DNA of 64,000 nt from positions 1 through 64,000 of the forward strand of contig NZ_FNDB01000012.1 in assembly GCF_900099915.1 (NCBI RefSeq), written 5' to 3'. The notes under the pieces are model-generated. The model was given only the letters and a program-made list of their open reading frames with translations. It was not told the DNA's origin and did not search any database. Positions 29,413 through 38,560 of this stretch are shown one piece after another. Source of the DNA: Flavobacterium omnivorum. Its GTDB lineage: Bacteria > Bacteroidota > Bacteroidia > Flavobacteriales > Flavobacteriaceae. Each line of letters begins with the position of its first letter. The stretch's first letter is position 1. The position numbers and the translations under genes are program-made.

Positions 29413-30330
29413 TTAATTTGTAACTGTTAATTTATCGTTTTGCCTTGTGTCAAGAATTAATGTTAAAGTAGTAAGACCAACTCCTGACCATTGATTTTGT
29501 TTTAGTAAAGCTCCATTATAATGAATTTTAGAGAAAACACCCAAAGAGAATGTTAAAGCAATACTATTTTCCCCGTCAGAAACTAACTCTTTTTCAAAAT
29601 ATTGCATTCCACCTGCTGCTGCGGTTATCGTAATATTTGCTGTCCCGTCAAACGGCACACCGTTGATTGTTCTTGCGGTCGCAAGCGCTGTGGCTGTTCC
29701 TGAATTTCCGGTTATGGTTGTTTGGTCACCTGTGTTTGTATTGCTTGTATTTCCAAGGACAGTTTGTTGAGCATTGGTAACATAGTTTTTGTCTACAGAA
29801 GCAGAAATACTTGCTGTAGTTGCGGGAACAGCAGAAACATTTGCACCATTTCCTGTTAATAACCCAGTTTGGGTTGTTGTCGTGGATACAGTAATTATAT
29901 TTGGACCGGCAGCACCAGTTGAGCCAGCCGTTCCGTTTGCACTAAACAAAGCATACGGCACACTCATTAATTCGTTTGTACCAGCGATGGTGTAAGCGGT
30001 TCCGCCTGTTGGGTCGGTTTCTGTTTTTATAAAATAAGGGCCAGCTGACCAGTTGATACCCGAAAATGTACCTGTTAAAACTGTACCCATTCCAATTTGT
30101 AAACTTACTAAACCATTGGAGTTGGTGCTTGGTGTTTGGGTTTCTACATATACAGCTGCACCAGTTGATGAACTCTGCAATATGCTAATTTTCATTCCTA
30201 CAGGTGCTGATGTTATTAATGCGTTACTATTGTTGCGAATTACGGCTTGGTAACTCATTTTTTGTGGGGCTTGTGCAAATACGCTTACCGTTAATAAAAG
30301 CCCTGCTATGATTGAATATATCTTCTCCAT
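29413..30330 (-). CDS. Secreted tail-fibre-like surface protein
   Basis: 305-aa exported protein with signal peptide 1-20 (VSVFAQ). It opens with the Bacteroidetes-typical APQKMSYQAVIRNNSNALIT domain (about 21-135, ending LMSVPYALFSANG). Next come a short collagen-like GTAGSTGAAGP, a repetitive TTTTQTG/NTSNTNTGDQT region resembling phage tail fibres, and a C-terminal beta domain. Such proteins are often trimeric surface adhesins; that role is inferred. It starts 5 bp after the T9SS-domain gene stop, so the two are one transcript. Confidence 0.8.
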   Translation of the reverse strand: MEKIYSIIAGLLLTVSVFAQAPQKMSYQAVIRNNSNALITSAPVGMKISILQSSSTGAAVYVETQTPSTNSNGLVSLQIGMGTVLTGTFSGINWSAGPYFIKTETDPTGGTAYTIAGTNELMSVPYALFSANGTAGSTGAAGPNIITVSTTTTQTGLLTGNGANVSAVPATTASISASVDKNYVTNAQQTVLGNTSNTNTGDQTTITGNSGTATALATARTINGVPFDGTANITITAAAGGMQYFEKELVSDGENSIALTFSLGVFSKIHYNGALLKQNQWSGVGLTTLTLILDTRQNDKLTVTN

Positions 30331-30335
30331 AGTTT

Positions 30336-30821
30336 TTATTTTTTAATTATTTTAAATGTTTTTACTTCTTGGTTATTGTTGGCCACTTTCAAAAAATAAA
30401 TGGCACTTGGTAAATTTTCCATACCAATTGTTTCGGTGCTACTTATTATTTTTCGGCTTTCAATTAATTTTCCGCTGATGTCGTAAAGTTGAAATCTCAA
30501 AGTTGAAAGTTCAGCGTTACCTACATTAAGCGTTAAAAAATTGGTAGTAGGGTTTGGGTAAGCTGTTAATTCCAATTTAGTGGCATTGTCTTCTATACCC
30601 AGCACAATAGAAATTATGTAGGACTGTTGAACGCCTTGTGCTACCGAACCGTTTGTACCGGTATTAGTGGTATAAACAATTTGCCCTACCGAGTAAGCAA
30701 CTGTTCCTCCGCTTCCAGAAGCATCTCCGCCTGTGGCAGTGATTGCTTGTTGTGCTTGTGCTGTTAGCAGCCCAAAGCCTAACAAGAATAATACAACTAT
30801 TTTTATTTTTTTGGTGTTCAT
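30336..30821 (-). CDS. Small secreted protein with T9SS type A sorting domain
   Basis: 161 aa: signal peptide (1-23, LTAQAQ), a Gly/Ser/Thr-rich stretch (ITATGGDASGSGGTVAYSVG), and a C-terminal Por/T9SS sorting domain (about 85-161) with AYPNPTTNFLTLNV, LYDISGKLIES and IYFLKVANNNQEVKTFKIIK. The sorting domain marks it for the type IX secretion system and surface attachment or release. It lies 5 bp downstream of a response-regulator gene, an unusual close coupling of a regulator and a secreted product. Confidence 0.88.
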   Translation of the reverse strand: MNTKKIKIVVLFLLGFGLLTAQAQQAITATGGDASGSGGTVAYSVGQIVYTTNTGTNGSVAQGVQQSYIISIVLGIEDNATKLELTAYPNPTTNFLTLNVGNAELSTLRFQLYDISGKLIESRKIISSTETIGMENLPSAIYFLKVANNNQEVKTFKIIKK

Positions 30822-30826
30822 ATTAC

Positions 30827-31279
30827 TTATTCTAATGAAGGGTCTAAAAATGAATTTTTAGAGATTTCAATAAAAGTTGAGGTCGATTTTTTCATCGCTT
30901 CTTTCACCGAACTAATTTTATTGATAATAAATGTCATTTTATCGTACACTAAATTGTCTTTAATTATATAGTCATAGGCGTCATACTCATGTGCATCAAC
31001 AGCTATTTTAATATTTTGCTGACCCGAAACCATTATCACATAAATGCTAGGATTGTAGCGTTTTATTTTTTTTAAAACTTCCAATCCTGTTATTCCATCC
31101 ATGTTGTGATCCAAGAAAATAATGTCTGGATTTTGATTTAGATTATTTAGGCAATCATTCCCATTACTGAAACATTTAATATTGCTGTAGTTTAGATTTA
31201 ACAAATATTGTTCGTGCATTTTTGCACAAAAAACATCGTCGTCTACTATAAAAAATTTGAATGAATTTTGATTTTGCAT
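30827..31279 (-). CDS. Stand-alone response-regulator receiver
   Basis: 150-aa CheY-like protein without an output domain. The acidic pocket is VDDD (about 12-15), the phospho-acceptor is D57 (IIFLDHNM), and the switch residues are S91 (MVSGQ) and K113 (YIIKDN). The last 30 residues are not a known domain. It could relay phosphate to or from the Hpt domain of the hybrid kinase upstream. It is the first gene of the secreted-protein operon, behind a candidate sigma-54 promoter. Confidence 0.9.
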   Translation of the reverse strand: MQNQNSFKFFIVDDDVFCAKMHEQYLLNLNYSNIKCFSNGNDCLNNLNQNPDIIFLDHNMDGITGLEVLKKIKRYNPSIYVIMVSGQQNIKIAVDAHEYDAYDYIIKDNLVYDKMTFIINKISSVKEAMKKSTSTFIEISKNSFLDPSLE

Positions 31280-31307
31280 ATTATCTAACTATTTCGATAA
31301 CAGGAAA

Positions 31308-31322
31308 GCCAAAAGCAAGCCA
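31308..31322 (-). promoter_or_regulatory. Candidate sigma-54 (-24/-12) promoter
   Basis: On the minus strand TGGCTTGCTTTTGGC has GG and GC exactly 10 bases apart, as in TGGCACG-N4-TTGC. The TGGC and the downstream GC are kept, while the AC and TT positions differ. It lies 29 bp before the receiver-gene start. A sigma-54 activator is encoded 4-5 kb away on the same strand. Confidence 0.45.
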
Positions 31323-31440
31323 AAAGTTTAAGTGGTTTATTTTGAGGGTTTTAATAAAATAATGTAGTTTGTTTTTTTCCATTTTTTGGAAAGTATTCCA
31401 ACTTTTGAAAAAAGCAAGATGATTACCTTTTTCTATCCAT

Positions 31441-31503
31441 GCGTCAGAGCTGCTGGAGATTACGGATCGGTAAGGAGATTACCGAACTGCGTTCGCAATG
31501 ACA
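31441..31503. repeat. Palindromic intergenic repeat
   Basis: Contains the perfect inverted repeat TCGGTAA-ggaga-TTACCGA (31467-31485) followed by CTGCGTTCGCAATGACAG. Wording of this kind recurs in REP-like repeats of many bacteria. It lies between the hybrid kinase stop and the receiver gene. Confidence 0.5.
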
Positions 31504-31536
31504 GAAATAGCTATTATTTTCAATAAAAAGAAAACT

Positions 31537-34500
31537 TTATGCGTTTAATTCATTATTCTGAAGTTGGGAAATTACAAGTTGTAATGTTTTTTTAACCATG
31601 GTATAAATAGCTGTAATTTGCCCTTTATTTTGTGTTTCTTTTGCTATTTTTTCTAAAGTTTTCATTTCACTCTGAATAGACAGAACACCCATATGATCAG
31701 TGCTGGGTCTTATTTTATGGATTAATTGGCTAATTTCCAGAAAATTATTTGATTCCAACGCTGCATCTATTTTTTCAATAGTTGCTGTTGTTTGTTCCAC
31801 AAAGACACCTACCATTTTAACCACAAATTCATCATCGCCGCTACTCGAATTATGAAGAAAGTTCAAGTTATAAAGGGGTTGATTTGGGTTCATCTCATTA
31901 TCTAAAGATGGTATACCATTTTTATTTATGGTGTATTTTACAATAGTCTGTAGTAAAACTACTTCATCAAAAGGTTTTACAACATAGTCGTTCATGCCTG
32001 CTTTTTTGCATTTATCAATTTCTGTTTTAAATGCATTTGCGGTAAGCGCAATAATGGGCGTTGAAAGATTTAGTTCGTTTCTAATAATTAGGACTGCTTC
32101 GATACCACCCATTAATGGCATTTGGATATCCATAAGAATAATGTCGAAGGTTCTATTTTTCAAAATCTCAACGGCTTCCAAACCATTTTCAGCTTCGGTT
32201 ACTTCGCAATTATAATATTGCAATGTATTTTGGACCACCAATCGGTTAAAATAATTATCTTCAACCAGAAGAATTGAAATGTTTTTTAATCTGATAACGG
32301 GTTTAATAATATTCAGGTCAGCGGTGTTCTCCGTGCCTGACTTGGGATAATTGAGGTAAAGGTAAATAGTTGTTCCCCTATTTTTTTCGCTTTCGATCTC
32401 AATTGTGCCTCCCATTAATTCGACAAGCTCCTTGGTGATCGACAAGCCCAGACCGGTACCACCATATTTCCGGTTGGTTTCTATATCTTCCTGCGAAAAT
32501 TTATTAAAAATAGTCGAAACAAAGCTGCTTTCCATTCCTATCCCGGTATCCGATATCGAAATTTTTAATTTTTGGGAGAAAGTGCTGTCGTCAACAACTT
32601 CACAATTAATTGAAATACTACCTGTGCTAGTGAATTTTATGGCATTACCAACAAGGTTGTATAAAATTTGTTGCAGTTTCATAGCGTCTCCTACCAATAC
32701 ATTTGCTATTTCTTTTGAAATAGTGATGTTAAAATCCAATCCTTTTTGTTTCAGCATTGGATGCAACACTGTTGTAACATTTGAAATGGATTTTTCAAAG
32801 ACAAAATCTACAGATTCAAGACTCATTTCTCCAGATTCGATTTTTGAAATATCTAAAATATTATTGATGATGGCCAGTAAATGCTTGGAGGCTATGGAGC
32901 AGTTATTGATATAGTCCTTTTGAAGCCCGGTAAGTTCCAATTTATCTAATTCCCTTAGAAAACCTACAATTGCATTAAGGGGCGTTCGTATTTCGTGACT
33001 CATGTTGGCCAAGAATACTTCTTTGGCTTTGGACGATTTTAACGCGTTTGTTTTTTCTTTTTCAAGATCGGACTCCAATTTTTTTTGGTCTGTTACATCC
33101 AGATGAATTCCTATCGAACCTATTACATTTCCTTTGCTGTCGTAGTTGGGAGCTCCACTAATTGTCAACCATCTCAGTTCCCCACTTTTCTTTTTGATCG
33201 GGATTTGATAGATGTCTGAAACGCCTTGTTGTCTGAGTTTGATTTTGGAAGTAAGAATGTCCAAATTGTCTTGAGAATCAAAAAAATCTATTAAATTTCT
33301 GCCTACAAGTTCGCTTATTTCGTAACCTATTATGGCGGCAAAACTCTGGTTTGCATATTTAATAATCTCGTTATTGTCCACTTCTATCAATCCCAGGTTC
33401 ATGTGTGTTATTACGTTTTGGAATTTCTCCTCTTGAATTTTTCGAATATTTTCTGCTGTCTTTTTTTCTGAAACATCTTGAATAAAGGCGCAGAAAAAAA
33501 CTTGATTATTTTCATTGACTGGAATTATTGACATTTCAACTGGAAATTCAATACCTTTTCTATTTAGAGCCATCATGTCTAAAGGTTTGTTCAGAACCGC
33601 TCCTTCGCCTGTTCTGAGATAATGTTTCATTCCTCTATGATGAGCTTCGACGTACTGATTGGGAATAATTATTTTGGACAATTCTTTTCCTAATACCTCC
33701 TCACTATTCCATCCGAAAATAATTTCTGCATTCTGGTTCCAAAACGTAATTATTCCTTTAATATCAATCATTATAATGGCGTTTAAGGAAGCATTCATAA
33801 TGAGTTTGTTGCGGTTTTCACTATGAGTAAGTTGATTTTCGGCTTCCTTCCTTTTGGTAATATCTTGAATAAAGCCACTGTAATAGCGTATGCCATCTTG
33901 AACAATTAGCGTTATGGAAGTTTCTCCATAAAATTCGTTTCCAGTTTTATGGAGTAAAGTTAATTCTAGCAGTTGATTACAATATGGATTTTTCTCATTT
34001 TTAGGGTATTTATCTATTACTTTGTTCCACGTATCCCGGTAGCGCGAAGGAATTAATAAATCAATCATGTTCTTTCCTAACACTTCCTCTTTTTTCCAGC
34101 CAAAAACAGTTTCGGCTTGTAGATTCCAAAAAGTTATTTTCTTGAAGCTATTGATAGTTACAATTGAATTTGGAGAAGAATTCATTATAAAACGGTTGTG
34201 CTCCTCGCTTTGTGTTAGCAACTCTTTTGCTTTTTTTTGTTCAGTTATATCACGGGCAATTGCGTAAATTTTTCCGGTGACACGATTGGGAGTTGCGTGC
34301 CAATCGAACCACAAATAATTTCCGTCTTTTTTGCGATACCTGTTCTCAAAATTTATAGTTGTAGCACCTCTTTGCAGTTTCTTAATTTCTTTTAGGGTTA
34401 AATCAATATCATCAGGATGTACGAAACTCAGAAATTGACTTTCGAGCAATTCTCTTTCGCTATAACCTAATGCCTTTTCAAAATTTGAATTAATGACTTC

Positions 34501-35427
34501 AAAATAACCCTCCACATTTGCAATACAAGAAAAGTTAGCTGTGTTGTAAAAAAAATGTTTGTATTCCGTTAGTTTTTCTTCTGCTTTTTTTTGTTCGCTA
34601 ATATCACGTCCAACTGCGTAAAGTTCTCCTGTTATTTCATCAGAAATAGCATTCCAGCTTATTGACGGGTAATCGCCATTTTTTGTTATAAACCGATTTT
34701 CGAAGTTTATCGTTTTTTCTCCTGTTGCTAATTTTTTAATTTCATTAAAAGTGGTAGTAACATCATCAGGGTGAATGAAGTCATAAAACGGTTTTGCAAG
34801 CAATTCTTCTATTGTCCAACCTAAAGTTAATGTAAATGCAGGGTTCATTTTTTTGAAATATCCATCACTACCAACCACACATATCAAATCAATTGAAAGG
34901 TTGAACATTTTTTCTAATTTATGCTTTTCAGCATTTTTTTTACGTGATACAATTTGTGAAACCACTTCATTTGCTAAGAGTGTCAATGCCCGCCTCTGGT
35001 CGGCAGTTAATTTTCGAGCTTCTCTATCCATTACACAAAGAGAACCAAGTGCATAGCCATCGGGATCAATTAATGGATAACCGGCATAGAATCGGATATT
35101 GGGTTGGTCTGTTACTAAAGGGGTGCTTAAAAAACGTTCATCCTTTGTTGCATCTTCAATTTCAAAAAGGGATTCACCATTAATTGTATATTGGCAAAAG
35201 GAAATATCTCTAGGAGTTTCGGGTGTATCCAAACCAATTTTAGATTTAAACCACTGCCTTTCCTTATCGATTAAAGTAATTAATGCAATGGGAACTCCGC
35301 ATATTATTGACGCTAATTGTGTGAGACGATCGAACTCTTCTTCTGGTAAAGTATCAAGAATAGTGTATTGAGCCAAAGCATCTAAACGAGATACTTCATT
35401 TTTTGGTATTGGGAGATTTTCATTCAT
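31537..35427 (-). CDS. Hybrid sensor histidine kinase: GAF, five PAS, HisKA, HATPase, receiver, Hpt
   Basis: Soluble 1296-aa phosphorelay protein with no signal peptide or membrane span. Domains in order: GAF (about 20-165); PAS domains at about 175-290, 290-405, 410-530, 535-660 and 665-785, each ending in a PAC-like D(I/V)(S/T)xxK; HisKA with H811 in NMSHEIRTPL; HATPase_c (about 910-1035, VGNAIKF, DTGIGM, GGTGLGLSI). A receiver with D1100 (ILMDIQMP) and an Hpt domain with H1237 (LIHKIRP) complete it. It can pass phosphate His-Asp-His to a separate receiver; the two nearby response regulators are the obvious partners. The input signal is unknown, presumably cytoplasmic. Confidence 0.95.
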   Translation of the reverse strand: MNENLPIPKNEVSRLDALAQYTILDTLPEEEFDRLTQLASIICGVPIALITLIDKERQWFKSKIGLDTPETPRDISFCQYTINGESLFEIEDATKDERFLSTPLVTDQPNIRFYAGYPLIDPDGYALGSLCVMDREARKLTADQRRALTLLANEVVSQIVSRKKNAEKHKLEKMFNLSIDLICVVGSDGYFKKMNPAFTLTLGWTIEELLAKPFYDFIHPDDVTTTFNEIKKLATGEKTINFENRFITKNGDYPSISWNAISDEITGELYAVGRDISEQKKAEEKLTEYKHFFYNTANFSCIANVEGYFEVINSNFEKALGYSERELLESQFLSFVHPDDIDLTLKEIKKLQRGATTINFENRYRKKDGNYLWFDWHATPNRVTGKIYAIARDITEQKKAKELLTQSEEHNRFIMNSSPNSIVTINSFKKITFWNLQAETVFGWKKEEVLGKNMIDLLIPSRYRDTWNKVIDKYPKNEKNPYCNQLLELTLLHKTGNEFYGETSITLIVQDGIRYYSGFIQDITKRKEAENQLTHSENRNKLIMNASLNAIIMIDIKGIITFWNQNAEIIFGWNSEEVLGKELSKIIIPNQYVEAHHRGMKHYLRTGEGAVLNKPLDMMALNRKGIEFPVEMSIIPVNENNQVFFCAFIQDVSEKKTAENIRKIQEEKFQNVITHMNLGLIEVDNNEIIKYANQSFAAIIGYEISELVGRNLIDFFDSQDNLDILTSKIKLRQQGVSDIYQIPIKKKSGELRWLTISGAPNYDSKGNVIGSIGIHLDVTDQKKLESDLEKEKTNALKSSKAKEVFLANMSHEIRTPLNAIVGFLRELDKLELTGLQKDYINNCSIASKHLLAIINNILDISKIESGEMSLESVDFVFEKSISNVTTVLHPMLKQKGLDFNITISKEIANVLVGDAMKLQQILYNLVGNAIKFTSTGSISINCEVVDDSTFSQKLKISISDTGIGMESSFVSTIFNKFSQEDIETNRKYGGTGLGLSITKELVELMGGTIEIESEKNRGTTIYLYLNYPKSGTENTADLNIIKPVIRLKNISILLVEDNYFNRLVVQNTLQYYNCEVTEAENGLEAVEILKNRTFDIILMDIQMPLMGGIEAVLIIRNELNLSTPIIALTANAFKTEIDKCKKAGMNDYVVKPFDEVVLLQTIVKYTINKNGIPSLDNEMNPNQPLYNLNFLHNSSSGDDEFVVKMVGVFVEQTTATIEKIDAALESNNFLEISQLIHKIRPSTDHMGVLSIQSEMKTLEKIAKETQNKGQITAIYTMVKKTLQLVISQLQNNELNA

Positions 35428-35456
35428 AATGTTTAAAAGAAGTTGAATTGATCCGT

Positions 35457-36806
35457 CTATTTGGCGTTTTCAGAAGATTGAATTAAATTATAAATAGTTG
35501 ATTTTCCGATATCTAATTTTTTTGCTGTTTTTAAAACGTCGTTTCGGTTCTTTTTTAGATAATGCAAGATGATTTCAGCGGTATATTCTTTTAAAGTTTT
35601 TTCTACAGATAGGAAAAAATCCGTGTTATGAATGCTGTTGAAAGTAAGGTCATCCGGCAAAATCTCATTGTTTTCGCACATTACACACGCTAAATCGATA
35701 ACCGCTTTTAATTCTCGAATGTTTCCAGGGAACGGGTACTTTAATAACTTGTCTTTGGCCTTTTTTGATACCGTAATTGGCTTCATTTTATTGCCTTTTG
35801 TAAATAAGTCAATAAAATATTTGGCTAACAACAAAGTGTCATTTCCACGTTCTCTCAAGGGAGGTAATTCAATAGGCAGCCCGATAATTCTATAATATAA
35901 ATCTTCTCTAAAAGTTCCATTTTTTACTTCTTGGGCCAAATCTTTATGGGTAGCAATTATCAATCTGGCATCGAATTTTATTTTAGTTGTTCCGCCTAAA
36001 CGAACGACTTCTCTTTCTTGTAAAACCCGCAACAATTTACTTTGAAGATTCAAATCTAATTCGGCAATTTCATCCAGAAAGATGGTACCTCCATTGGCTT
36101 GTTCAAATTTTCCAATATTTCTGGTATTGGCACCCGTAAAAGCGCCGGCTTCGTGACCAAAAAAATCACTTTCCATTAAATCTTTGGGAATGGCAGCCAT
36201 ATTTATTGCGATGAAGGGCTTGTTTTTTCTTTCCGAATTATAATGAATCGCCTTGGCAACCACTTCTTTTCCTGTTCCTGTTTCGCCCGTAATCGAAACA
36301 TTTATATTGCTATTAATAGATTTGTGTATTTTGTTGAAAACATTTTTTATGGCATCACTTTGTCCAATTATTGTTTTTTCAAAACTAAATTTTTGCTCTA
36401 ATTGTTCCTTTAAATCGGCTACCTCGTTAACTAATTGAAGATTTTCTCTGATTTTGATAATAGAATTCCACAGAATGTCTTTGGTATGTTCATTTTTAAT
36501 AATGTAATCTTTGGCACCCGATTTTAAAAAGTCGACAGCAACCTCAATCTCCTCCTGACCACTTATAATAATAATTGGGATTTTGTTGTTTGTTTCCTGA
36601 ATCTTTTTTAGCAGTTTATCCCCTGTTATGTCAGGTAAACCAAAATCTAAACATATAATATCTGGCTTTAGATATAAATTACTGATACACTCTTTTCCGG
36701 TTTTAAAAAGATGAATATCAAAATCAGGATTTAGCTTCAAATGGTATTTTAAAGCTTCTCCAAAAAAAGGATCGTCTTCAATCAAGAAAATTTTTAAGGA
36801 GATCAT
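35457..36806 (-). CDS. Sigma-54-dependent response regulator (NtrC/AtoC type)
   Basis: 449 aa. Receiver domain (1-120) with D54 (IICLDFGLP) and K104. AAA+ activator domain (about 145-370) with Walker A GETGTGKE, the sigma-54 contact loop GAFTGA and Walker B GGTIFLDEI. A Fis-type helix-turn-helix follows at the C-terminus (about 410-445). It activates RNA polymerase carrying RpoN from upstream sites. It starts the regulator block and is followed by the hybrid kinase gene after 29 bp, so the pair is likely co-transcribed as a phosphorelay. Confidence 0.95.
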   Translation of the reverse strand: MISLKIFLIEDDPFFGEALKYHLKLNPDFDIHLFKTGKECISNLYLKPDIICLDFGLPDITGDKLLKKIQETNNKIPIIIISGQEEIEVAVDFLKSGAKDYIIKNEHTKDILWNSIIKIRENLQLVNEVADLKEQLEQKFSFEKTIIGQSDAIKNVFNKIHKSINSNINVSITGETGTGKEVVAKAIHYNSERKNKPFIAINMAAIPKDLMESDFFGHEAGAFTGANTRNIGKFEQANGGTIFLDEIAELDLNLQSKLLRVLQEREVVRLGGTTKIKFDARLIIATHKDLAQEVKNGTFREDLYYRIIGLPIELPPLRERGNDTLLLAKYFIDLFTKGNKMKPITVSKKAKDKLLKYPFPGNIRELKAVIDLACVMCENNEILPDDLTFNSIHNTDFFLSVEKTLKEYTAEIILHYLKKNRNDVLKTAKKLDIGKSTIYNLIQSSENAK

Positions 36807-36985
36807 TAGGTATTTGTGTTTTAATAAGTTGGGACTTAGTTTATGCTATAATTACAAAAAAAAATAAAATTACAATATTTTTTAAATTATCAATCAAAAT
36901 TAACTAACAAATTAAGACTTCTTATAGAAATTAGAATAAACATTTATATATATTTATATGAATTAGTACTATGAAAATTTCTAGT
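36807..36985. other. Promoter-bearing intergenic DNA of the regulator operon
   Basis: AT-rich non-coding stretch upstream of the sigma-54 activator. No gene is visible and no clear -33/-7 pair was found. Confidence 0.4.
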
Positions 36986-36988
36986 TCG

Positions 36989-37012
36989 GTTGGTCCCCTC
37001 GTTGGTCCCCTG
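36989..37012. repeat. 12-bp tandem repeat near att copy B
   Basis: GTTGGTCCCCTC followed immediately by GTTGGTCCCCTG. It lies 55 bp before att-like copy B. Short direct repeats beside an attachment core often serve as integrase arm-binding sites; that role is conjecture here. Confidence 0.5.
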
Positions 37013-37066
37013 TAAAATATAGCTTTGTAAAGCATTGAATCCATTGGCTTGAAGCGGATTAAAGAA

Positions 37067-37240
37067 GAACCTCTTTCTACGCGAAAAGCACCTCACAAGG
37101 GTGCTTTTTTCATTTCAATATCTTCCTGTTTTTACAAAATCCTATGTTTTACTACACCTAACGGTTGAATTTGATTAAATTGTAATTGAAGCATAATTTC
37201 ATTTCACACTTTAAATCTAATTCGGCAGGTACCTTGTTTG
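37067..37240. repeat. Att-like repeat, copy B
   Basis: Related over most of its length to 25129-25295 in the same orientation. Shared parts are the CCTCTTTCT-CGCGAAAAGC start, the following terminator stem (AAAAGCACC / GGTGCTTTT, whose bases differ from copy A but keep pairing), ATTTCAATA-TTTCCT, TTTTACTACACCTAA and CACACTTTAAAT. Copy B has no integrase sequence after it. The remainder to 37399 shows no gene. Confidence 0.5.
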
Positions 37241-37399
37241 ATGATCATTCCTAAAAGTATCTGGAATCCAGTGGATCAATCCCAAAACCTGTGGAGCTTA
37301 CATCATATCACTCGCAATACTACACTTACATTCTAGAAATAATTTGGTAATACTACCTTCTCCTTTTTGATTCCAAAAGTATATTCTAATCCTAAAAAT

Positions 37400-38560
37400 T
37401 TAGATTTTTCTAAATATAAGATGCACAATCAAAATTAAAACAGACAAAATAATTCCAAGTGCCGATACCCCAAGCCATTTATAATTTTCCCAAGCCAACG
37501 CTCCAGCAACAGTTCCAAAAGCACCACCAATAAAAAAACCAACCATATAAATAGTATTCACCCTGTTCCTAGCCTCTGGACTCTTTGAAAAGATAATTTT
37601 CTGATTCGTAATATGTAAAGCTTGTATCCCTAAATCAACGAGAAGAATACCAATCATCAAACCTACAAGAGAATTTCCAGAAAATAATAATACAATCCAA
37701 GAAACTATTAGCAGCAAAATAGCTACCATAATGACCAAATTATTACTTACAGTATTGCTAATTTTCCCAACAAAAGTAGCTGCCAGAGCCCCAACAATCC
37801 CAAGGATTCCAAACGCACCCGTGATCGTACTTCCATACCCAAAAGAATCTTGCATCAAAAATACCAAAGTGGTCCAAAAAGCACTTAGTCCAGCAAAGGC
37901 TAATCCTCCTCTTAAGGTAGCCAAACGCAATGAAGCATCGGTTTTAAAATAATGGTAAAGCGATTTCATCAAACTTGCATAACTACCCTTAAATACTGGT
38001 TCAATGGTGGGCAACTTATACTTTAAGATTACAAATAAGATAATCATCATTCCTGCAGCTGCATAAAACATCACACGCCATCCAAATTGTTCTCCTACAA
38101 AACCACTAATCACACGACTCCCCAAAATACCAATCAAAAGTCCACTCATAACAATGCCAATAGCTCTTCCCCTATTTTCATCGTCAGAAAGTTGGGCAGC
38201 CATAGGAACAAACAATTGCGGTAATGCGGAGGTAAAACCAACTATAAAGCTACTTAAAATTAATACAAGCAGCGAATTAGCCAATCCGGCTATTAATAAA
38301 GCGATAACCACAATTAAAAAATCCAATCGCAGTATTTTTTTATTAGAAACCTTATCACCTAAAGGAATAATAAATAATAAACCTAAAGCATATCCTAATT
38401 GGGTAAATAAAGCAACATTACTCACCTCTGGCTCTGACACATTAAAACTAACCGAGATTTGATGAAGTAAGGGCTGATTGTAATACAAATTAGCAACTAC
38501 TAGGCCTGCTGATATACTTAATAAATACAATACTTGATTGCTAAGAGTAACTTGTTTCAT
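37400..38560 (-). CDS. MFS transporter (DHA1-like, 12 TM)
   Basis: 386-aa inner-membrane protein with about 12 hydrophobic spans and the MFS signature between TM2 and TM3 (GDKVSNKKILR, the equivalent of G-x-L-aD-r-x-G-r). It starts VTLSNQVLYLLSISAGLVVA and has NQPLLHQIS after TM1, resembling YgaY/YnfM-like drug:H+ antiporters. It probably exports small toxic molecules, but the substrate cannot be read. No regulator is adjacent, and it is monocistronic. Confidence 0.88.
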   Translation of the reverse strand: MKQVTLSNQVLYLLSISAGLVVANLYYNQPLLHQISVSFNVSEPEVSNVALFTQLGYALGLLFIIPLGDKVSNKKILRLDFLIVVIALLIAGLANSLLVLILSSFIVGFTSALPQLFVPMAAQLSDDENRGRAIGIVMSGLLIGILGSRVISGFVGEQFGWRVMFYAAAGMMIILFVILKYKLPTIEPVFKGSYASLMKSLYHYFKTDASLRLATLRGGLAFAGLSAFWTTLVFLMQDSFGYGSTITGAFGILGIVGALAATFVGKISNTVSNNLVIMVAILLLIVSWIVLLFSGNSLVGLMIGILLVDLGIQALHITNQKIIFSKSPEARNRVNTIYMVGFFIGGAFGTVAGALAWENYKWLGVSALGIILSVLILIVHLIFRKI

